Positions 8,691 to 20,737 of a DNA stretch of 64,000 nt are shown here, in pieces (within the stretch, counting starts at the first letter, position 1; each line of letters starts with the position of its first letter). A program made the translations under genes and the position numbers. The notes below the pieces were generated by a model, which saw nothing but the letters and a program-made list of their open reading frames with translations, was not told the DNA's origin and did no database searches. The DNA is from Planctomycetota bacterium (lineage in GTDB: Bacteria > Planctomycetota > JAJSAM01 > JAJVHW01), in assembly GCA_021414065.1 (NCBI GenBank), contig JAIOPE010000124.1, forward strand, positions 1-64,000, in the 5' to 3' direction.

Positions 8691-9569
8691 TCAGCGGGAG
8701 ACCCAGGAGTTGACGTCGTCGTAGCCGCCGAAGTCGTCCTTGCCGTTCGGGCCGAAGCTGAAGAGCTGGATGCGCTGCTCGCCTTGCCAGGAGCGGAGGT
8801 CCTCGACCCAACGTTCGCGGGCCTGGACGGCGCCGACGCCGGAGACGTCCTGCGACGAGGCGTAGTCGTCGTGGCTGAAGTAGACGAGTGCGTGCCCCCA
8901 GGGGTCGAGGAGTTCCTTGCGGCCGTCTCCGTCGGTGTCGCCGGTGGCGAGCCCGGACTGGTCGAGCACGCCGCGGTTCGCAAGGAGTTCGGTGAGTGCC
9001 TCGATCCCGCGATTCGTGCCGAAGTCGCCCTTGGCGGACGACGGGTACGCACCGCTGACGGCGCGGATGACCTCGATGCTCGGTCCGAGCGTGGAGATCG
9101 CCTCTGTGAGCGAGTCCATCTGGTTCATCGTCGCTTCGTCGAGTCGCGGACGCGCGGCGAGCTGGCGGCGGCCGTTCTTTATCGTGCTCGTCGCGGCGTC
9201 GGCCGACTTCGGCGCGCCGCGGGAGCCCGCACCGCCCATCGGGTCGTCGTCAACGAATGGGCTGAGGTTGTTGCTCGGCGACACCGGCGCAAGGCCAGTG
9301 ATCGGCTTGCCGTCGTTCCCGCCGTTCCCGCCGTTCCCCGAAACCGCCGAAGCCGTCCCGACGCGCGTGTCGGCGCCGGCTTCCGGCTGTCCGGTGCCGC
9401 TCTTCGCGCGGTGGATCACCCACCCGATGACCACCGCCAGAATGACGATGTTGAGCGCCAGCAGCAGCGGCGACGTGGAACCACGCGCTTCCTCGGGAGG
9501 CGCGTCCACGAACTCGCTGGGCGGGGTCGTGCCGGAGGAACTGGGGGCGTTGAGGTTTGGATCGGCCAT
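8691..9569 (-). CDS. Membrane-anchored protein with type II secretion GspG-like C-terminal domain
   Basis: A 292-residue protein. A proline/serine-rich head of about 30 residues precedes one transmembrane helix (residues 32-52), then a polar linker and a C-terminal domain from about residue 165. This domain resembles the periplasmic part of GspG major pseudopilins: DTDGDG with DPWGHALVY, and the final loop FGPNGKDDFGG, the usual calcium site. Unlike true pseudopilins it lacks the prepilin peptidase motif (G-F-T-x-x-E) ahead of the helix, so it probably does not polymerise. No other secretion genes are adjacent. Many genomes of this kind carry orphan pseudopilin-like proteins; its role is unknown. 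GAAGGTGA upstream of the ATG supports the start. Confidence 0.65.
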   Translation of the reverse strand: MADPNLNAPSSSGTTPPSEFVDAPPEEARGSTSPLLLALNIVILAVVIGWVIHRAKSGTGQPEAGADTRVGTASAVSGNGGNGGNDGKPITGLAPVSPSNNLSPFVDDDPMGGAGSRGAPKSADAATSTIKNGRRQLAARPRLDEATMNQMDSLTEAISTLGPSIEVIRAVSGAYPSSAKGDFGTNRGIEALTELLANRGVLDQSGLATGDTDGDGRKELLDPWGHALVYFSHDDYASSQDVSGVGAVQARERWVEDLRSWQGEQRIQLFSFGPNGKDDFGGYDDVNSWVSR

Positions 9570-10260
9570 GGGGTGTTCACCTTCGGCGGAGGATCCCGCC
9601 TCCCGATCTTAGCAACCGCCTTGCCGAAGACGCCGAGGGCCGACACAGGCTCAAGATGCCCGCTCGAAGCTCGTGGGTGGCGATCCGCCGCGACCCGGCG
9701 CACACGGGGACGTCGATCGGGATCGACGCGCCGCGCTACGCGTTCAACACATTGGACGTGCGGCGCGAGTCGGCCCGACTGCCTCAGATCGTGTCGCGTT
9801 GCTGCGGTGGCGATCGCCGACGACTCGGTCCGCAACCCCCCGCGTACCGTTCGCGGCTCGCGCCTACCTCGTCGGGAGGACCACCACGAGCGCCGGGTCG
9901 CGTGCTCCTCGGTCCGGCCCGGCCGCTCTGCTCCGCGAAAGCGCGTCGCGTAGAAACGAGGGCGTCGAGCCCCCCGCGTACCGTTCGCGGCTCGCGCCTA
10001 CCTCGTCGGGAGGACCACCACGAGCGCCGGGTCGCATGCTCCTCGGTCCGGCCCGGCCGAGGTGCCCACGCGACACGGACCGCAGAGACGGACCGCAGAG
10101 AATGGCGCGCCCGGTGATTCGACGCCGCAGATGGACCCGGCCACTGAATCGCTGAGACCGAGGGAGTCTCGCGCGTCCAAGCGGGCTCGCGCCGCCGCGC
10201 CGGAGCGACTCCGGCCGCGGCGGCCACGAACCCGCACTCGTCCCGACCCCAGTCGCGTCG
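9570..10260. other. Non-coding gap with internal direct repeat
   Basis: A 691-base stretch between glnN and the pseudopilin-like gene. Reading frames on both strands are arginine-rich, lack ribosome sites and look like chance GC-rich frames. The only clear structure is the 90-bp direct repeat described separately. The right end should hold the glnN terminator, and the left end the promoter of the pseudopilin-like gene; neither was identified with confidence. The stretch could hold an untranslated RNA or the relics of a decayed gene. Confidence 0.6.
9836..10059. repeat. 90-bp direct repeat, two copies 134 bp apart
   Basis: Bases 9836-9925 recur at 9970-10059 with one mismatch (G at 9902, A at 10036). 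The 44-base spacer is unrelated. The unit starts in a run of six Cs and ends in CCCGGCCG. Neither copy forms a convincing gene, and no inverted termini or target-site duplications are visible. Such close identity implies recent duplication or ongoing homogenisation. Confidence 0.9.
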
Positions 10261-12465
<2,205 letters not shown>

Positions 12466-12586
12466 GCTCTCGACCTCCGAAGTTCGGTGCCCGCGATACG
12501 GGTCCACATGATGCCGCACGGGGGGGACGGCACACGCGATGCGGGACGCGGGGAGTCCCCACCCCCGGGTAATCTCGCCGTCCTCG

Positions 12587-15292
12587 ATGGTCGATGCCGC
12601 CACCCCCGTCATGCGTCAGTACGCCCGCTGGAAGCGGGAGCACCCCGAGGCGCTCCTGTTCTTCCGCATGGGCGACTTCTACGAACTGTTCTACGACGAC
12701 GCCAAGGACGCGGCGCGGGCCCTCGACATCACGCTGACCGCCCGGGCGGACGGCGTCCCGATGGCCGGCGTTCCCGTGCGCGCCGTGAACGGGTACCTGC
12801 GGAAGCTGATGGACCAGGGTCGGCGCGTCGCCATCTGCGAGCAGATGGAGGACCCGAAGCAGGCGAAGGGGCTCGTGGACCGCGCCGTCGTCCGCGTGCT
12901 CACGCCGGGCACACTCACCGAGGAGTCCGACCTCGACCGCACGAAGAACAACTACCTGCTGGCGATGGCGCCCGGCCGCGACGTGGCCGGCCTCGCGTGG
13001 GTGGACCTTTCGACGGGCACGTTCGAGATCGAGGAGTCGGCCGACGCGTCGATCCTGGCCGACGAGTTGGCCCGCATCGATCCGTCGGAGATCGTCGCCG
13101 CACGAACGCGCGTGGGCGCCGACGACCGCTGCCGGGCGGCGCTCGCCACAGCGCAGCGAGCCGAGCCCCGCGACATCCCGGAGTGGTGGTTCGACGAGGA
13201 CGAGGCGCGGCGCGCTCTCCGCGAGCACTTCGGCGTCGGCGACCTCGGCGGGTTCGGGCTCGACGGGATGTCCGCCGGAGTCGCCGCCGCCGGCGCGGTG
13301 CTCCAGTACCTGAAGGACACGCAGAAGACCGCGCTCCCCCACCTGCGGCCGCCCCGCGTACACACGCCGTCGAACCACCTGATCGTGGACCGTGTGACGC
13401 TCCGCTGCCTCGAAGTCGTGCAGAACCAGCGAAGCGAGACGGGCGCCGCCGGGCGGAGCGGGAGTCGCGAAGGTACGCTGCTCGACGTCATCGACCGGAC
13501 GCGCACGGCGATGGGCGCACGCAGGCTGCGCACCTGGATCGCCGCGCCGCTGCTCGAAGTCGCCGCGATTCGCGCGCGGCAGGACGCCGTCGAGGAACTC
13601 GTCCGAAGCGCGGAACTGCGGCGTGGTCTGCGCGCGGCACTCGGCGGCGTTCAGGATCTCGAGCGGCTCACGGCGCGCATCGCGACGAAGCGGGCTTCGC
13701 CGCGGGACGTCGTCGCGCTCGGCGCGTCGCTCGGCGCGATCCCACGGGTCTGCGAACTGCTCGCGGAGGCCACGACCGCGCTGCTCGGCGACGTGCTGGA
13801 GCGCGCCGATCCGATCGAGGACCTGCGCGCGGAGATCGCACGGACGATCCGCGACGACGCGCCCGCGACGGCGACCGAGGGCGGCATCATCCGCGAGGGC
13901 CGGAGCCCGGAGCTCGACGATCTCCGTGGGCTCTCGGGCCACGCGCAGCGGTACCTGGCCGAGTTGCAGACGCGCGAACAACAGCGCACGGGGATCGCCA
14001 CGCTGAAGGTGACCTTCAACTCGGTGTTCGGGTACGCGATCGAAGTCACCCGGGCGAACGCCGACCGCGTCCCGCCCGACTACCAGCGGCGGCAGACGCT
14101 GAAGAACGTCGAACGATACGTCACCCCGGAGCTGAAGGAGTGGGAGGCGAAGCTGCTGTCGGCCGACGACCGCGCCCGGGCGCTCGAGCAGACGCTCTTC
14201 GCCGAGGTCCGCGACGCCGCCGCACGCGAGATCCGGCGGATGCAGGCGACCGCCGCGGCGATCGCGGACCTCGACGCGGTCCAGTCCCTCGCCGAGATCG
14301 CCGCCGACCGCGGCTGGACGCGTCCGGTGGTGGACGACGGCCCGCTGCTGGACATCCGTGAGGGTCGCCACCCCGTGCTCGAGGCCGGACGAACGGAGGA
14401 ACCGTTCGTCCCGAACGACACGCTCCTCGACGCGTCCGGGCGCCGCGTCGGCATCCTGACCGGCCCGAACATGGCCGGCAAGTCGACCTACATCCGTCAG
14501 GTGGCCCTGCTGGTGATCCTGGCGCAGACCGGGTCGTTCCTTCCGGCGGCGTCGGCGCATGTCGGGATCGTGGACCGCGTGTTCGCGCGCGTCGGCGCGA
14601 GCGACGACATCTCCCGCGGCCGGTCCACGTTCATGGTCGAGATGATGGAGACGGCGAACATCCTCCACCACGCGACGACCCGGTCGCTCGTCGTGCTCGA
14701 CGAAGTCGGCCGGGGGACGTCCACCTACGATGGCGTCGCCCTCGCGTGGGCGATCACCGAACACCTCGCCCGCCGCACCGCCTGCCGGACCCTCTTCGCC
14801 ACTCACTACCACGAACTCACAGCCCTCCCGGAGACCGCCGACGACCTCCGGACGAGCGTGAGGAACCTGCGAGTGGCCGTACGGGAGTGGGGCGACCGCG
14901 TGGTGTTCCTCCGACGCATCGAGGAGGGCGGCACGGACCGGTCGTACGGCATCCACGTCGCGCGTCTCGCGGGACTGCCGCCGGAGGTCCTGGCCCGCGC
15001 AGGCGCCGTGCTCGCGAGCCTGGAAGACGAGTTCCGCCCGCTGCCGCCCCCGGCGGTCGGCCCGGAGCCGCGTTCTGCGACCCCGCCGGCCGTGCCCGCG
15101 CCCGCGCCGCGTGGCGAGAGCCCGTCCGCGCGCGGCGCGGCCGCACCGCGATCGCGTCAGCTCGCCCTCTTCGAGCCCCCGGAGCACCCCGTTGTCCAGG
15201 CTCTCCGCAGCCTCGACGTGGACCGCCTGACGCCGATCGAGGCACTCCAGCAACTCGCGGCCTTCCGAGACGCGCTCCGGAAGCCTGGCTGA
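12587..15292 (+). CDS. mutS: DNA mismatch repair protein MutS
   Basis: Recognises base mismatches and small loops and starts repair with MutL. About 901 residues long, it has the mismatch-reading Phe-x-Glu in GDFYELF near residue 31, followed by connector, lever and clamp domains. Walker A is GPNMAGKST near 625 and Walker B with the MutS signature is [16 protein letters not shown] near 700. The C-terminus carries the typical [14 protein letters not shown] dimer helix. This pattern marks MutS1 rather than MutS2. The ATG at 12587 is preferred to one at 12539, although no strong ribosome site precedes it. MutL is not in the window. Confidence 0.95.
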   Translation: MVDAATPVMRQYARWKREHPEALLFFRMGDFYELFYDDAKDAARALDITLTARADGVPMAGVPVRAVNGYLRKLMDQGRRVAICEQMEDPKQAKGLVDRAVVRVLTPGTLTEESDLDRTKNNYLLAMAPGRDVAGLAWVDLSTGTFEIEESADASILADELARIDPSEIVAARTRVGADDRCRAALATAQRAEPRDIPEWWFDEDEARRALREHFGVGDLGGFGLDGMSAGVAAAGAVLQYLKDTQKTALPHLRPPRVHTPSNHLIVDRVTLRCLEVVQNQRSETGAAGRSGSREGTLLDVIDRTRTAMGARRLRTWIAAPLLEVAAIRARQDAVEELVRSAELRRGLRAALGGVQDLERLTARIATKRASPRDVVALGASLGAIPRVCELLAEATTALLGDVLERADPIEDLRAEIARTIRDDAPATATEGGIIREGRSPELDDLRGLSGHAQRYLAELQTREQQRTGIATLKVTFNSVFGYAIEVTRANADRVPPDYQRRQTLKNVERYVTPELKEWEAKLLSADDRARALEQTLFAEVRDAAAREIRRMQATAAAIADLDAVQSLAEIAADRGWTRPVVDDGPLLDIREGRHPVLEAGRTEEPFVPNDTLLDASGRRVGILTGPNMAGKSTYIRQVALLVILAQTGSFLPAASAHVGIVDRVFARVGASDDISRGRSTFMVEMMETANILHHATTRSLVVLDEVGRGTSTYDGVALAWAITEHLARRTACRTLFATHYHELTALPETADDLRTSVRNLRVAVREWGDRVVFLRRIEEGGTDRSYGIHVARLAGLPPEVLARAGAVLASLEDEFRPLPPPAVGPEPRSATPPAVPAPAPRGESPSARGAAAPRSRQLALFEPPEHPVVQALRSLDVDRLTPIEALQQLAAFRDALRKPG

Positions 15293-15374
15293 TGGGATCG
15301 GCGTCCCCGTTTTCGTCCTTCGGCCATCCTGCCGATGATGTAGAGTTGCGTTCTCACTCCCCGAGAGGATCTCC

Positions 15375-16175
15375 ATGTTGAACAAGCACCTCTTGTCCGC
15401 AGCCGTGGTCGTCGCCGCTCTTGGCGCCACCAGCGCTTCCGCATTCGCGTTCGACGTCCCGCTCGCCAACGGCAGCTTCGACACGGGCTCGCCCGCGTCG
15501 AACACCTTCGGGCTGATCTCGAACTGGACGTTCAACACGCTCGTCGCCGCGCCGAACCAGCTCGGCGTGTTCACGACGTACGCCGGGTTCAACCCGTCGA
15601 ACGGCCCGCGCATGGCGCTTCTCAGCAACCAGGGCGTGGGAACGGTGCAGCTCCGGCAGATCACGCCGATCGCGCTGCAGCGCATGTCCTTCCTGCAGTT
15701 CAACTACATGTACCTCACGACCGACTCGACGGCGACGAGCGACGCCTCCCGCGACCGCTTCTCGGTCATCGTTGACTACTTCGCGGCCGACGGCATCACG
15801 CAGATCGGAACGGAGTCCTTCACGAACCTGGCGAACGGGCCGCTCGTGTCCACCGGACTCAACCCCGGCGCTCCGTTCGGCAGCACGGTCAGCGCGACCA
15901 ACCAGGGCGCTCCGGCGGGCGCTCTCCGTGGAGCGTCCATCGCCCTGAACCCGCTCTTCAACCTGGCGCCCTTCGCGAACTTCACGTTCTACCTCGAGAA
16001 TCAGGGCGTCGGCGGAACGGGCAGCGTCGGTATCGGGTCGAGCGGCGTGCTCCTCGATGGCGTCGTCATCAACCCCGAGCCGGGCACGTTCGCCCTGTTC
16101 GGCCTCGGCGCGGCCGCCCTCGGCGGCATGGCGATGCGTCGCCGCAAGGCAGCAAAGGCCAAGAAGGCCTCGTAG
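15375..16175 (+). CDS. PEP-CTERM sorted exported protein
   Basis: A 266-residue secreted protein. It has an N-terminal signal peptide (residues 1-25, cleavage near SASAFA), a beta-rich, asparagine/serine/threonine-containing body, and a complete PEP-CTERM tail: N-P-E-P at 233-236, a hydrophobic helix, then an RRRK basic end. Such tails are cut by exosortase (EpsH/XrtA type), and the products usually go to extracellular polymer or the cell surface. The ATG at 15375 has AGAGG six bases upstream. No exosortase lies in the window. Substrate and role of the body are unknown; it has a galactose-binding or lectin-like look, but no named family was recognised. Confidence 0.9.
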   Translation: MLNKHLLSAAVVVAALGATSASAFAFDVPLANGSFDTGSPASNTFGLISNWTFNTLVAAPNQLGVFTTYAGFNPSNGPRMALLSNQGVGTVQLRQITPIALQRMSFLQFNYMYLTTDSTATSDASRDRFSVIVDYFAADGITQIGTESFTNLANGPLVSTGLNPGAPFGSTVSATNQGAPAGALRGASIALNPLFNLAPFANFTFYLENQGVGGTGSVGIGSSGVLLDGVVINPEPGTFALFGLGAAALGGMAMRRRKAAKAKKAS

Positions 16176-16195
16176 CACCAGAGTTCGGCCCAAAC

Positions 16196-16231
16196 ATCGA
16201 GGCGTCAGGGAGACTTCCCTGACGCCTCGAT
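16196..16231. terminator. Perfect 16-bp stem hairpin between convergent genes
   Basis: Bases 16196-16211 are the exact reverse complement of 16216-16231, with a four-base loop. The hairpin sits 20 bases after the PEP-CTERM stop codon and about 100 bases after the end of the convergent TPR gene, so it can serve both strands. There is no U-tract, as is common in very GC-rich genomes. Confidence 0.75.
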
Positions 16232-16328
16232 CGATTCTCGGCCGCGGGTCGAGGCTCTGTTTGGGTGCCGATTCCGAGTGCGCCGTGGGTTGCCCCGGCC
16301 CACGCCGGAGCGCCCGCTGCTCGGTCGC

Positions 16329-19300
16329 CTACCTGAGCCGGTCGAGTTCGGCTCGCGCGGTGTCGGCGCCTTCGAACGACGGGTCGAGCGTGAGTGCGCG
16401 CTCCAGTCGGACGCGCGCCTCGGGCTGGCGGCCGTCTTTCGAGAGAGCCATTCCGGCGTGGAACTGCACGATCGCGACATCGGGGAGCAGCACCGACGCG
16501 CGAGAGAGGAGCGCCCCCGCTTCGCGGACGTTCCCCGCGCGGTACAGGAGCCAGCCAAACGTGTCTGCGACGTCGCCTCGCTCGGGCGCCAGCGTCGCAG
16601 CGGTGCGCGCGTACTCAACGGCTTCGCCGAGACGCTTCTCGTCTTCCGCCGCGACGAGGGCCAGGTTGTTCAGGTAGGTCACGTCGCGCGGAGCGAGTGC
16701 CACGGCCTTGAGCCACGCCTCCCGAGCGCCGGCGAAGTCGCGGTCCGCGGTCAGTATCTGTGCGAGGCGGGCGTGGCAGTCCGCTTCGCCGGTGCCACGG
16801 TCGATCGCTTCGCGGTAGAGCTTGCGTGCCTCGGGACCACGGCCAGCCGTCTCTGCGATGCGACCGAGCAGGTAGAGCGCGCGGGGGTGACCTGGGGCGA
16901 GCGCGAGCGCCCGCCGGAGTTGGTCCTGCGCTTCGTCGATGCGTCCGAGATGGGCGAGCACGTCGCCGAGGGCGACTGCGAAGAGAGCCGGCTGCTTCGC
17001 ACCCGCCTGTCGTTCGACGAGGAGCTTGCGGGCGTCCTCCAGCCGGTTCGCGAGGCCGAGCGCCGACGCGGCGGCGAGGACCGGTCCCGGATTGTCGGGG
17101 GCGCGCTTGGCGGCTTCGAGGTACCAGCGGACCGCTTCTTCGGGCTGCTTCAGGTGGACGAGGTAGTCGCCGCACATGTGCGCGAAGTCCCACGCATCCG
17201 GGTTTGCGGCGGACTCCGTCTCCAAGAACTCCACGGCCCCCTTGGCGTCTCCCGCGGCGCCGTAGCACTGGCAGATGGCGAGGGCGACGTCGGGATTGGA
17301 CTTCGTCCGCGGGTACACGCGCAGGAAGTCGTCGAGCGCCTCGCGGTACATCCCGCGGGCGAACTTCACCGTGCAGAGTGCGATCTGCGCGAAGAGGTCG
17401 TCGGGCTGGGCCTGGAGCGTGCGACGGAAGATCTGCTCGGACTCGTCCAGACCCTCCTTCGTGCCCTTCTGCAGGAGGAGCGTCGCGAGAAGGTGGGCGC
17501 AGCCGTGGTTGTCCGGCTCGGCTTCGAGCAGCTTCCGGCACTCCGCTTCGCTGACGTCGAGCTTGCCGGAGTTCGCCGCCGCGCCTGCGAGGAGGAACCT
17601 CGAGCCCTGTCCCGCGCCGCCGGCATCGGCCCGCGCGAAGAGCTGCCGCGCCGCTTCGAAGTCTCCCAACTCGAACGCCTTGATGCCGAGGTCGTAGTGG
17701 AGCCTGGCGAGCGCGAGGCGCATGGCTGGGTCCGACGGCGCGAGGCGGGCGGCGCGCTCGAGCGGTTGGAGGGCGTCGGCCGGGCGACCCGCCTGCTGGA
17801 GCGCGAGCGCCAGGTAGTACTGCCCCGCCGCGCGGTCCGGCTCGGATTCGGTGTACTTCTGGAGCAGGCCGAGCGCCTCGTCGGTTCGCCCCGAGAGCAG
17901 GGCGATCTTGCCCCGGACGTATGAGACACGCGGGTCGTTCGGCGCCAGATCTTCGAAGCGCTGTGCGGCCTCCTCGGCGCGCGCGAACGCCTGCGGGTCG
18001 TCCTTCGCCTCCTGCAGGCGCAGGTCGGCGACGCGGATCCACGGCTCCGGACTCTGGGGGTCGAGATCGCGCGCGGTCTCGAACTCGCGCAGCGCGGCGT
18101 CGCGCTTCGGCGGTTTCGACGCGAGGAAGAAGTCGCCGAGCCGTACGTGGACGACCGGGTTCGACGGGTCGGCCGCGATCATCGAGAGGAACCCCTGCTC
18201 CGCGTTCTCCAGACGGCCGTTCCGCGCCAGGAAGTCGAGGTAGCGCAGCCGGACGTCGTCGCTGCCGATGTCGGCGACGGCCGCTTCGAGCTCCCGTCCG
18301 GCGTCGTCCACGCGCCCGGTCTCCTCGAGGGCGCGCGCGAAGAGCAACCGCAGCTCACCGTCGGCGGGAAACCGCACGCGGGCCTCCTCGAGGAGCGCCA
18401 GCGCACCGGTCGCATCCGCTCGCGCGAGAGCCACCGCGCCGGCTGCGGCCGCGACGCGCGGCGACTCCGGCCACCCCGCCAGCCCCTCACGGATCGTCCG
18501 CGCCGCGTCATCGAGCATGCCGGCGCGAATGCACGCGTAGGCCGCGTTGCACCAGTCCTCCGGCGCCGCGCGACGGGCCTCGCGGCGCTCAGCCGCGTCG
18601 CGGGGCGCCACCAGGTCGAGCAGTCGGAGGAGGGCCGCCGCCGCGGTGCGGTCCTCACCGACGCGCATCGCCGAGATTCCCAGGAGCCGCAGACCGGCGA
18701 TCGAGGGCTGCGCCGCGTCGAGTTGCGACCGGAGCGAGTCAGCCGCCTCGCGCGCCCGCCCCTCGGCGAGGAACAGACGCGCCTGCCACTCGAGGGCGTC
18801 CGCGTCCGTGCGGTTCACGCGGAGCACGTCCTCGATGCACTTGCGGGCGAATTCCTCGTCGGGGGTCGTCGCGGAGCCCGGCTTCCGCCCGAACATCGAC
18901 TCGACGAGCTGTTCGGCGATCTTCTTCTTCAGACGCGGCGACCGCGGGCGCCCCTCGAGCGCGAGCCGATATGCGGCGAGCGCCTTGGCACGCTCGGTGG
19001 AAGCTTCGTCTTTGCGGCCCTCGGCCACGGCCTGCCGGGCCCGCACGCGGGACAGGTCGCCGCGCACTTCGCGGACGCGCCAGTCCTCGGAGAGGATCGT
19101 CTCGGCACTCGTCAGCTCGCGTTCGGCCTCGGCCATCCTCCCGCCGAGCACGTGCCAGGCGACGAGACGGACGCGGAGGGCGAGGTCCTGGCGGTCCCGC
19201 GAAATCGCGTCTTCGAGCGTCTTCGTGGCGAGGGCCGGTTCGTTCGTCTCGGCGTAGAAATCGTGCAGCGCGATCGACGTGTCCGACCGCGGCCAGCGCG

Positions 19301-20252
19301 TCGCCGCATCTTCGAAGGCGCGCCGCGCCTCCACGTCGTTCGCGGCCGCGTGCAGGAACTGACCGAGGAGCAGCGTCGGCGCCGGGTCCTTCGTGTCGGC
19401 CTTAGCGACCTCGGCGAGCTGACGCGCGGCTTCTGCGAGGTCGCGGTCCTTCAGCGTGACGACCTGCCAGGCGATCGCGCGCGCCAGAGCGAGCCGCTGG
19501 CGGCGGTCGTCGCCACGGCTCAACTGCGACTTCACGAGCAGTTCGGCCTCGCGGTAGCTGCCCGCAGCGGAGAGTCGGTCCACATCGCGCCCGGACAACG
19601 CGCCGCGGAGCGAGAGGAGATCCGCGATGGCGAGGTGCGCCTGGTACGAGCCCGCGTCGCGCCCGAGCGCCTTGCGGTAGACAGCGATCGCGCCGTCGAG
19701 GTCGCCGACGTCGGTCAGAATGCGGGCCTGGGTGAGGAACGCCTCGAGCGGTGTCGGGTCTTCCGCCTGGGCGGCCGCGAGTTGCTTGAACGCTTCGTCG
19801 TAGTCCTGGTCGGCCTGCGCGATCTCGGCAAGACCGAGGCGCGCCTGGTCGTTGTCGGCGTTGCGCTCGAGGACCGCCGCGAACTCGGCACGCGCGTCGG
19901 CGGTCTTGCCCTGCGCGTGCAGCGCGATCGCGAGCAGCAACCGCACGCGCGGGTCGTCGCTCACGTCGAGCGCGCGCCGGAACGACACCTCGGCCATCGC
20001 GAAGTCCTGCTCGACGTTCAACGCCTGGAGACCGCGCGAAATCGCCTCCGCCTTACGCTGCTCGTCGGGCGGGAACTGGCGGCGGATGAGCCACGCATTG
20101 CCGACGACCAGCGCGCCCAGCACGGCAACGAGGATGCCCCGCCGCCAGGCGGCCGACATCCCCGGGCGGGCGCGGCGGCGGTCCGCGTCGTCGGGCGCCT
20201 CCGCAGAACGCCTCGCGTCGCGCTCGCCGCGGCGCTTCCCGGACCCGCTCAC
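16329..20252 (-). CDS. Giant membrane-anchored TPR-repeat protein
   Basis: A 1307-residue protein with a charged head, one transmembrane helix (about 37-54), and then tetratricopeptide repeats over almost the whole length (repeating A-x-x-x-L-x-x-A-L patterns with 34-residue spacing). TPR solenoids hold protein partners; here the solenoid should be periplasmic, tethered to the inner membrane. The start is a GTG that overlaps the HIT-gene stop by four bases (GTGA), so translation is coupled. It resembles PEP-CTERM-system TPR proteins in size and layout, and the convergent neighbour is a PEP-CTERM protein, but it lacks a lipobox, so that link is only suggestive. An alternative start is the Met at residue 32. 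Confidence 0.85.
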   Translation of the reverse strand: MSGSGKRRGERDARRSAEAPDDADRRRARPGMSAAWRRGILVAVLGALVVGNAWLIRRQFPPDEQRKAEAISRGLQALNVEQDFAMAEVSFRRALDVSDDPRVRLLLAIALHAQGKTADARAEFAAVLERNADNDQARLGLAEIAQADQDYDEAFKQLAAAQAEDPTPLEAFLTQARILTDVGDLDGAIAVYRKALGRDAGSYQAHLAIADLLSLRGALSGRDVDRLSAAGSYREAELLVKSQLSRGDDRRQRLALARAIAWQVVTLKDRDLAEAARQLAEVAKADTKDPAPTLLLGQFLHAAANDVEARRAFEDAATRWPRSDTSIALHDFYAETNEPALATKTLEDAISRDRQDLALRVRLVAWHVLGGRMAEAERELTSAETILSEDWRVREVRGDLSRVRARQAVAEGRKDEASTERAKALAAYRLALEGRPRSPRLKKKIAEQLVESMFGRKPGSATTPDEEFARKCIEDVLRVNRTDADALEWQARLFLAEGRAREAADSLRSQLDAAQPSIAGLRLLGISAMRVGEDRTAAAALLRLLDLVAPRDAAERREARRAAPEDWCNAAYACIRAGMLDDAARTIREGLAGWPESPRVAAAAGAVALARADATGALALLEEARVRFPADGELRLLFARALEETGRVDDAGRELEAAVADIGSDDVRLRYLDFLARNGRLENAEQGFLSMIAADPSNPVVHVRLGDFFLASKPPKRDAALREFETARDLDPQSPEPWIRVADLRLQEAKDDPQAFARAEEAAQRFEDLAPNDPRVSYVRGKIALLSGRTDEALGLLQKYTESEPDRAAGQYYLALALQQAGRPADALQPLERAARLAPSDPAMRLALARLHYDLGIKAFELGDFEAARQLFARADAGGAGQGSRFLLAGAAANSGKLDVSEAECRKLLEAEPDNHGCAHLLATLLLQKGTKEGLDESEQIFRRTLQAQPDDLFAQIALCTVKFARGMYREALDDFLRVYPRTKSNPDVALAICQCYGAAGDAKGAVEFLETESAANPDAWDFAHMCGDYLVHLKQPEEAVRWYLEAAKRAPDNPGPVLAAASALGLANRLEDARKLLVERQAGAKQPALFAVALGDVLAHLGRIDEAQDQLRRALALAPGHPRALYLLGRIAETAGRGPEARKLYREAIDRGTGEADCHARLAQILTADRDFAGAREAWLKAVALAPRDVTYLNNLALVAAEDEKRLGEAVEYARTAATLAPERGDVADTFGWLLYRAGNVREAGALLSRASVLLPDVAIVQFHAGMALSKDGRQPEARVRLERALTLDPSFEGADTARAELDRLR

Positions 20253-20737
20253 TGGGCGACTCCGCCCCAGTCAGCCGCGCGGAGGCGGTCCCACGTCGCG
20301 TCGAGCATCTGGACCATCACCTTCGTCTCCGCGCACACGGGCATGAAGTTGGTGTCGCCCGTCCACCGGGGCACGAGGTGCAGGTGGACGTGGTCGATGC
20401 TGCCGCCGGCGGCCCGACCCAGGTTCGCGCCGAGGTTCACGCCCTCGGCAGCCATCGTGGTCCGCAGCGCCCGGTCGGTGCGCGCGGCGAGCGAGAAGAG
20501 CGCCGCACCTTCGTCGGCGGTCAGGTCGGCGAGCTGGGTCACGTGGCGCGACGGGCACACCATGACGTGGCCGGAGTTGTAGGGGTAGATGTTCAGGATC
20601 ACGAACGCGTGGGGTTCGCGCCGGACGACCCAGTTCTCCGGGCCGTCGGTGCGCGAGAGGGCGCCGCAGAACACGCAGCCCTCCGGCCTCTCAGCCTTCA
20701 CGTAGGCGTATCTCCACGGGCTCCAGAGCCGGTCCAT
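20249..20737 (-). CDS. HIT family hydrolase/AP4A phosphorylase-like protein
   Basis: A 162-residue histidine-triad protein. The active-site motif HVHLHLVPR lies at residues 116-124. Paired CxxC (C21, C24) and C61/H65 could bind zinc. The pattern (MxRLWSPWR start, PYNSGHVMV, GGSIDHVHLHLVPRW) matches the actinobacterial group whose members phosphorolyse diadenosine tetraphosphate; that activity is known for a mycobacterial homologue and is inferred here. The start at 20737 lies 40 bases inside the end of trmB. Its stop overlaps the TPR start. Membership in the queG-trmB chain suggests coexpression with tRNA-modifying enzymes. Confidence 0.88.
   Translation of the reverse strand: MDRLWSPWRYAYVKAERPEGCVFCGALSRTDGPENWVVRREPHAFVILNIYPYNSGHVMVCPSRHVTQLADLTADEGAALFSLAARTDRALRTTMAAEGVNLGANLGRAAGGSIDHVHLHLVPRWTGDTNFMPVCAETKVMVQMLDATWDRLRAADWGGVAQ

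Noticed and set aside
9673-10155. Possible genes in the glnN-pseudopilin gap
   Set aside because: Frames on both strands are arginine- and proline-rich, overlap each other and lack ribosome sites; the translated repeats are not conserved protein domains.
16278-20582. Two long rightward frames opposite the TPR and HIT genes
   Set aside because: Compositionally biased translation without domains; the antisense genes have TPR and HIT motifs.
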